From NCBI RefSeq assembly GCF_019801215.1, contig NZ_JAHVJO010000001.1, positions 62,001 through 126,000 on the forward strand: DNA of 64,000 nt, in the 5' to 3' direction. Under the pieces are notes generated by a model. That model was not told the DNA's origin. It searched no databases and saw only the letters and a program-made list of their open reading frames with translations. Origin of the DNA: Fictibacillus nanhaiensis (lineage in GTDB: Bacteria; Bacillota; Bacilli; Bacillales; Fictibacillaceae). How positions within the stretch are numbered: position 1 is the first letter of the stretch; every line of letters begins with the position of its first letter. Positions 61,480 through 64,000 of this stretch are shown piece after piece. Both the position numbers and the translations under genes were made by a program.

Positions 61480-62322
61480 ATGGATCAGTGGAACGTTGGT
61501 AATGTCAGTTTAACGTGGTTAGACGGCGGAGTTACTCATATGGATGGGGGCGCAATGTTTGGTGTTGTTCCAAAGCCGTTGTGGGAAAAAAAGTATCCAG
61601 TGAATGAAAAGAATCAAATTGAATTAAGGACTGAACCAATACTCATACGAGGAATAGGCGGGAAAAATATTCTCATCGAGTCCGGGATTGGGGCAGGGAA
61701 ATTAACAGATAAACAAAAAAGAAATTACGGTGTAAAAGAAGAGTCTTCTATTGTGAAGAGCCTTGAAAAAGAAGGCTTAACTGTAAGTGATATTGATATT
61801 ATTCTAATGACACATATGCATTTCGACCATGCCTGTGGATTATCAGAATGGAAAGACAATCAATTAGTTCCTGTATTTGAGAATGCGGTTATCTACACAT
61901 CTGAAATAGAATGGTCCGAGTTGAAGAATCCAAACATTCGCTCTCAAAATACATATTGGCGAGAAAATTGGGTCCCTATTGAGCATCAAGTAAGAACATT
62001 TACAAAGGAAATTGTACCTTTAGAAGGAATAAAAATGATACATACTGGTGGTCACAGCGATGGACATTCCATTGTGGAGATTTCGATAAATGACGAAGAA
62101 AAAATATATCATCTTGGTGATATCATGCCTACACATGCACATCATAATCCATTATGGGTATTGGCGTATGATGATTATCCGATGACATCGATCTTCGAAA
62201 AGCAAAAATGGATCAAACCAGATAGATGGTATTTCTTCTATCATGACTGTATATGCCGGGCTGTTAAGTGGGACAAAGATGGTCATATCGTTGAAAGAAT
62301 AGCTCGTTCCCCTAAAATGTGA
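61480..62322 (+). CDS. ytnP: Metallo-beta-lactamase-fold lactonase YtnP
   Basis: 280 residues from ATG 61480 (AAAGGAGAAAGG upstream; the 8-residue longer frame is rejected). Zinc motif HMHFDH (~residue 114), further His in GGHSDGHS, Asp in [14 protein letters not shown] and His in [10 protein letters not shown] fit the AHL-lactonase group. B. subtilis YtnP degrades N-acyl-homoserine lactones and interferes with a Streptomyces signal. Cytoplasmic, no signal peptide. Same position after trmB as in B. subtilis. Confidence 0.92.
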   Translation: MDQWNVGNVSLTWLDGGVTHMDGGAMFGVVPKPLWEKKYPVNEKNQIELRTEPILIRGIGGKNILIESGIGAGKLTDKQKRNYGVKEESSIVKSLEKEGLTVSDIDIILMTHMHFDHACGLSEWKDNQLVPVFENAVIYTSEIEWSELKNPNIRSQNTYWRENWVPIEHQVRTFTKEIVPLEGIKMIHTGGHSDGHSIVEISINDEEKIYHLGDIMPTHAHHNPLWVLAYDDYPMTSIFEKQKWIKPDRWYFFYHDCICRAVKWDKDGHIVERIARSPKM

Positions 62323-62445
62323 ATAAAAAGTCATGAATTTTCCATGTACAAGTGAATGTCGAAAACGACAGAATATGTTAAAATATGATAGGTTTGAAAT
62401 TATATGATAAGTACAAGCAAGAGGTAATTGAAAGGGGATTAAAAA

Positions 62446-62982
62446 ATGAAAAAACAGTTAATTGCCGTTTTTACCGTTTTAGCACTGTTTTTATCCATGG
62501 GATCATTCGTATTAGCTGATCAGGCTACAGATGAAATGAAAAAAACAGTCGAAAAAAGTTTGAAAAAAGAGCATAAAGATTATAATGAAGGTTCTTTGAC
62601 ATTATCGGAAGTGCAATCATTTCCAAATCAAGATTCTGAGTTAGAAGCGTCTGAGGTTACCGTAGCTATTGCATCCTATGAAACGGTTAGAGACAATATT
62701 TTTTATTTTGACCGCGTTCAATTCGTTTTTTTCAATCCTGATAAAAACGAAGTATTAGCAGAAGCCGCTGTAGCAAAAGCAAATCCGGATATCTTAAAGT
62801 ATAAAAAAGCATACGAATCTCAAATCGGAACACATATGGACTTTATTGTTATTACGGCATTGTTATTCTTGTTGATTATCGTGCCAATGTTTATTTTAAC
62901 CGTATGGGAAAAGCGCCAATATCTAACATCGAAATTTAAAATCGAAAACAATCTCTACGATCAAACGAAACTTTACCGTTAA
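62446..62982 (+). CDS. Secreted, membrane-anchored protein of unknown function
   Basis: 178 residues. Signal peptide MKKQLIAVFTVLALFLSM...VLADQA (cleavage after LADQ region), an extracytoplasmic domain (~25-128) and a C-terminal transmembrane helix (~132-155: IVITALLFLLIIVPMFILTV) with a basic cytoplasmic tail. GGGG-rich site before ATG 62446. I do not recognise the family. Confidence 0.75.
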   Translation: MKKQLIAVFTVLALFLSMGSFVLADQATDEMKKTVEKSLKKEHKDYNEGSLTLSEVQSFPNQDSELEASEVTVAIASYETVRDNIFYFDRVQFVFFNPDKNEVLAEAAVAKANPDILKYKKAYESQIGTHMDFIVITALLFLLIIVPMFILTVWEKRQYLTSKFKIENNLYDQTKLYR

Positions 62983-62990
62983 AGTTTGAA

Positions 62991-63030
62991 AGCCCCTGTA
63001 TGGACGGACTCCATAAGGGGCCTTTTTTAT
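62991..63030. terminator. Rho-independent terminator
   Basis: AGCCCCTGTATGGACGGACT pairs with CCATAAGGGGCC: GGCCCCTTATGGAGTCC on the other strand; then TTTTTT. Serves the secreted protein gene and the convergent PepSY-like gene. Confidence 0.8.
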
Positions 63031-63332
63031 TTTGCCTCTAGCTGTAAGAGAGTCCCGGTACTTGCATCAACTAAAAATTCATAATGAACAGCGCTTCCTT
63101 GTTTTGAGTGAGAGAATCCGCCTTTGTAAACAGTATGAGGAAGATTATGTACACGTGTTTCTTCACGGTTCACTAAAATCCATGCACCAGTAATGGTATA
63201 TTGCTCACTTGCTTTTTCTTTTAAAAGGTTTAATGCTTTTTCAGGTGATATCCACTCATTTCTTTTTCTGCTAACTGTGTACCCCGCTAATGCACCAGCA
63301 AGACCGGCAAAAAGTATCGTTCTCCATTTCAT
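63027..63332 (-). CDS. Small PepSY-like membrane-anchored protein
   Basis: 101 residues. N-terminal helix (TILFAGLAGALAGYTVS), then a PepSY-like fold: SPEKALNLLKEKASEQYTITG and the terminal HYEFLVDASTGTLLQLEAK with the family's vDa-TG ending. PepSY domains often inhibit proteases; role here unknown. GGTGGGA precedes ATG 63332. Confidence 0.7.
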   Translation of the reverse strand: MKWRTILFAGLAGALAGYTVSRKRNEWISPEKALNLLKEKASEQYTITGAWILVNREETRVHNLPHTVYKGGFSHSKQGSAVHYEFLVDASTGTLLQLEAK

Positions 63333-63436
63333 CTAAATTCCCACCTTATGTATAATATCGTTTTTCTAATTTTTAGTATAACAAAGAAAAGCCTTCTTTT
63401 TCTCGTCTGTTTTTGTTAAGATACTCATGATACAGA

Positions 63437-63481
63437 TGAGGGTTCGAGATTCCCACCCCTCTCAAAACAAAACTAGGGAGC
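63437..63481 (+). promoter_or_regulatory. PreQ1-I riboswitch
   Basis: GAGGGTTCGAGATTCCCACCCCTCTC then AAAACAAAACTAGGG (read as separate parts) has the preQ1-I layout: short G-rich stem, GGTTCGAG loop with CCC strand, CACCCCTC and the A-rich tail ending AACTAGG that forms the pseudoknot. Followed by a terminator and queD. Confidence 0.9.
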
Positions 63482-63493
63482 GTGAAATCTACA

Positions 63494-63521
63494 CTCTCTG
63501 CTTCTGCAGAGATTTTTTTGC
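63494..63521 (+). terminator. PreQ1-controlled terminator
   Basis: TCTCTGCTTCTGCAGAGA hairpin followed by TTTTTTT, directly after the aptamer. A weaker GCCTGGCATCAGCCAG hairpin with TTTTC follows at 63553-63572. Confidence 0.85.
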
Positions 63522-63611
63522 ATGAATAATCGTGCAACTAACGCTAGAAAGAGCCTGGCATCAGCCAGTTTTCTTTATTTCGTGCTCTCCTCATTGAAAG
63601 GATGAATTGGA

Positions 63612-64000
63612 ATGACCTATAAAATTCCAAAAGATGTACAGTTACTTGGCCGCGATATTACGAGTGACCAGTTAAAATATCACAATAAACGTGTTGCTGT
63701 ATGCAAAGAATTCACATTTGATGCGGCTCATCATTTACACTGTTATGAAGGAAAGTGCAAAAATCTCCATGGTCACACGTATAAGCTTGTGATAACGATG
63801 AGTGGATATGTAAATGAAATCGGTATTGCGGTGGATTTTGGAGAGATTAAAGAAATCTTTAAAAAAGCAATTGATGAAAAGCTTGATCATAGATACTTGA
63901 ATGAAGTTCTCCCACCCATGAATACAACGGCAGAAAATATGATCGTGTGGATGTGGGAACAAATTGATAACGACCTTAACGAGAGAGGGTTATCAGCACA
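63612..64000 (+). CDS. queD: 6-carboxytetrahydropterin synthase QueD (3' end beyond window)
   Basis: First 129 codons of a frame still open at the window edge. AAAGGATG 7 bases before ATG 63612. PTPS-family zinc ligands and Cys: FDAAHHLHCYEGKCKNLHGHTYKL (read in parts; AAHHLHCYEGKC and HGHTYK) and GIAVDFGEIK, LDHRYLN follow. Makes 6-carboxytetrahydropterin in the queuosine pathway. The preQ1 riboswitch upstream shows end-product control. queC, queE and queF may lie to the right, as in B. subtilis. Confidence 0.95.
   Translation, partial: MTYKIPKDVQLLGRDITSDQLKYHNKRVAVCKEFTFDAAHHLHCYEGKCKNLHGHTYKLVITMSGYVNEIGIAVDFGEIKEIFKKAIDEKLDHRYLNEVLPPMNTTAENMIVWMWEQIDNDLNERGLSA

Noticed and set aside
1-64000. 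tRNA, rRNA or CRISPR array
   Set aside because: No cloverleaf, rRNA core or regularly spaced short repeats noticed on either strand.

Overview
The window is low-GC Gram-positive DNA with strong AGGAGG-type ribosome binding sites, frequent TTG/GTG starts and sporulation-type small genes (YjcZ, Cse60, FbpA-like). From about 18.6 kb to 62.3 kb the gene content closely follows the yt* region of the Bacillus subtilis chromosome (ytkD, ytlDCA, ytmA, pckA, metK, ytoA, ytpAB, ytqBA, yttB, leuS, ytwF, ytfP, ytgP/murJ, ytzE, pepV, ytkP, ytlPQR, ytmP, ytzH, trmB, ytnP). It is therefore a Bacillaceae chromosome; Fictibacillus or a near relative is my guess, not something the sequence proves. I see no prophage, integrase, CRISPR array, tRNA or rRNA gene.

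Layout. 0-5.4 kb: a cell-wall sugar salvage operon (GntR-type regulator, MurP-like PTS, MupG, MurQ, GlcNAc/glucose-type PTS) with a CcpA-type cre box. 5.4-18.6 kb: an accessory stretch of small and poorly known genes: a YjcZ peptide, a lipoprotein, a DnaQ-like exonuclease, an 881-residue PAS-GAF-PAS-GGDEF-EAL protein, a c-di-AMP riboswitch in front of a dicarboxylate/glutamate symporter, a c-di-GMP riboswitch in front of a 61-residue membrane peptide, and an orphan holin. 18.6-26 kb: ytkD, the YtlACD ABC importer, ytmA, pckA, and metK behind a SAM riboswitch. 26-30.5 kb: heme O synthase and a three-gene UDP-glucose dehydrogenase/glycosyltransferase/PAP2 operon. 30.7-37.3 kb: VOC protein, YtoA, YtpA/YtpB lipid genes, the tRNA wobble-uridine pair YtqA/YtqB, a yttB transporter broken by a TAG codon, and bioY with a BirA operator. 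37.4-43.6 kb: leuS with its T-box, a rhodanese, a second GGDEF-EAL protein, an NAD-dependent oxidoreductase and Cse60. 43.6-53.2 kb: YtfP, MurJ, RsuA-type pseudouridine synthase, a PRC-barrel protein, YtzE, a K+ channel, PepV and an MFS transporter. 53.2-64 kb: a GC-rich intergenic repeat, YtkP, ThpR, YtlQ, YtlR, pullulanase, YtmP, YtzH, TrmB, YtnP lactonase and, at the right edge, queD behind a preQ1 riboswitch.

Themes. Cis-acting RNA control is dense: c-di-AMP, c-di-GMP, SAM, leucine T-box and preQ1 elements all lie in this one window. Second-messenger signalling recurs (two GGDEF-EAL proteins plus c-di-GMP and c-di-AMP riboswitches; the K+ channel and the symporter are the kinds of target c-di-AMP controls). 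Cell-envelope and lipid metabolism also recurs (MupG/MurQ salvage, MurJ, YtpA/YtpB, PAP2/GT4/Ugd, YtlR lipid kinase). The items I consider most worth following up are the c-di-GMP riboswitch with its tiny membrane-protein target, the c-di-AMP riboswitch on a symporter, and a compact orphan transcription unit on the minus strand at about 49.24-49.44 kb.
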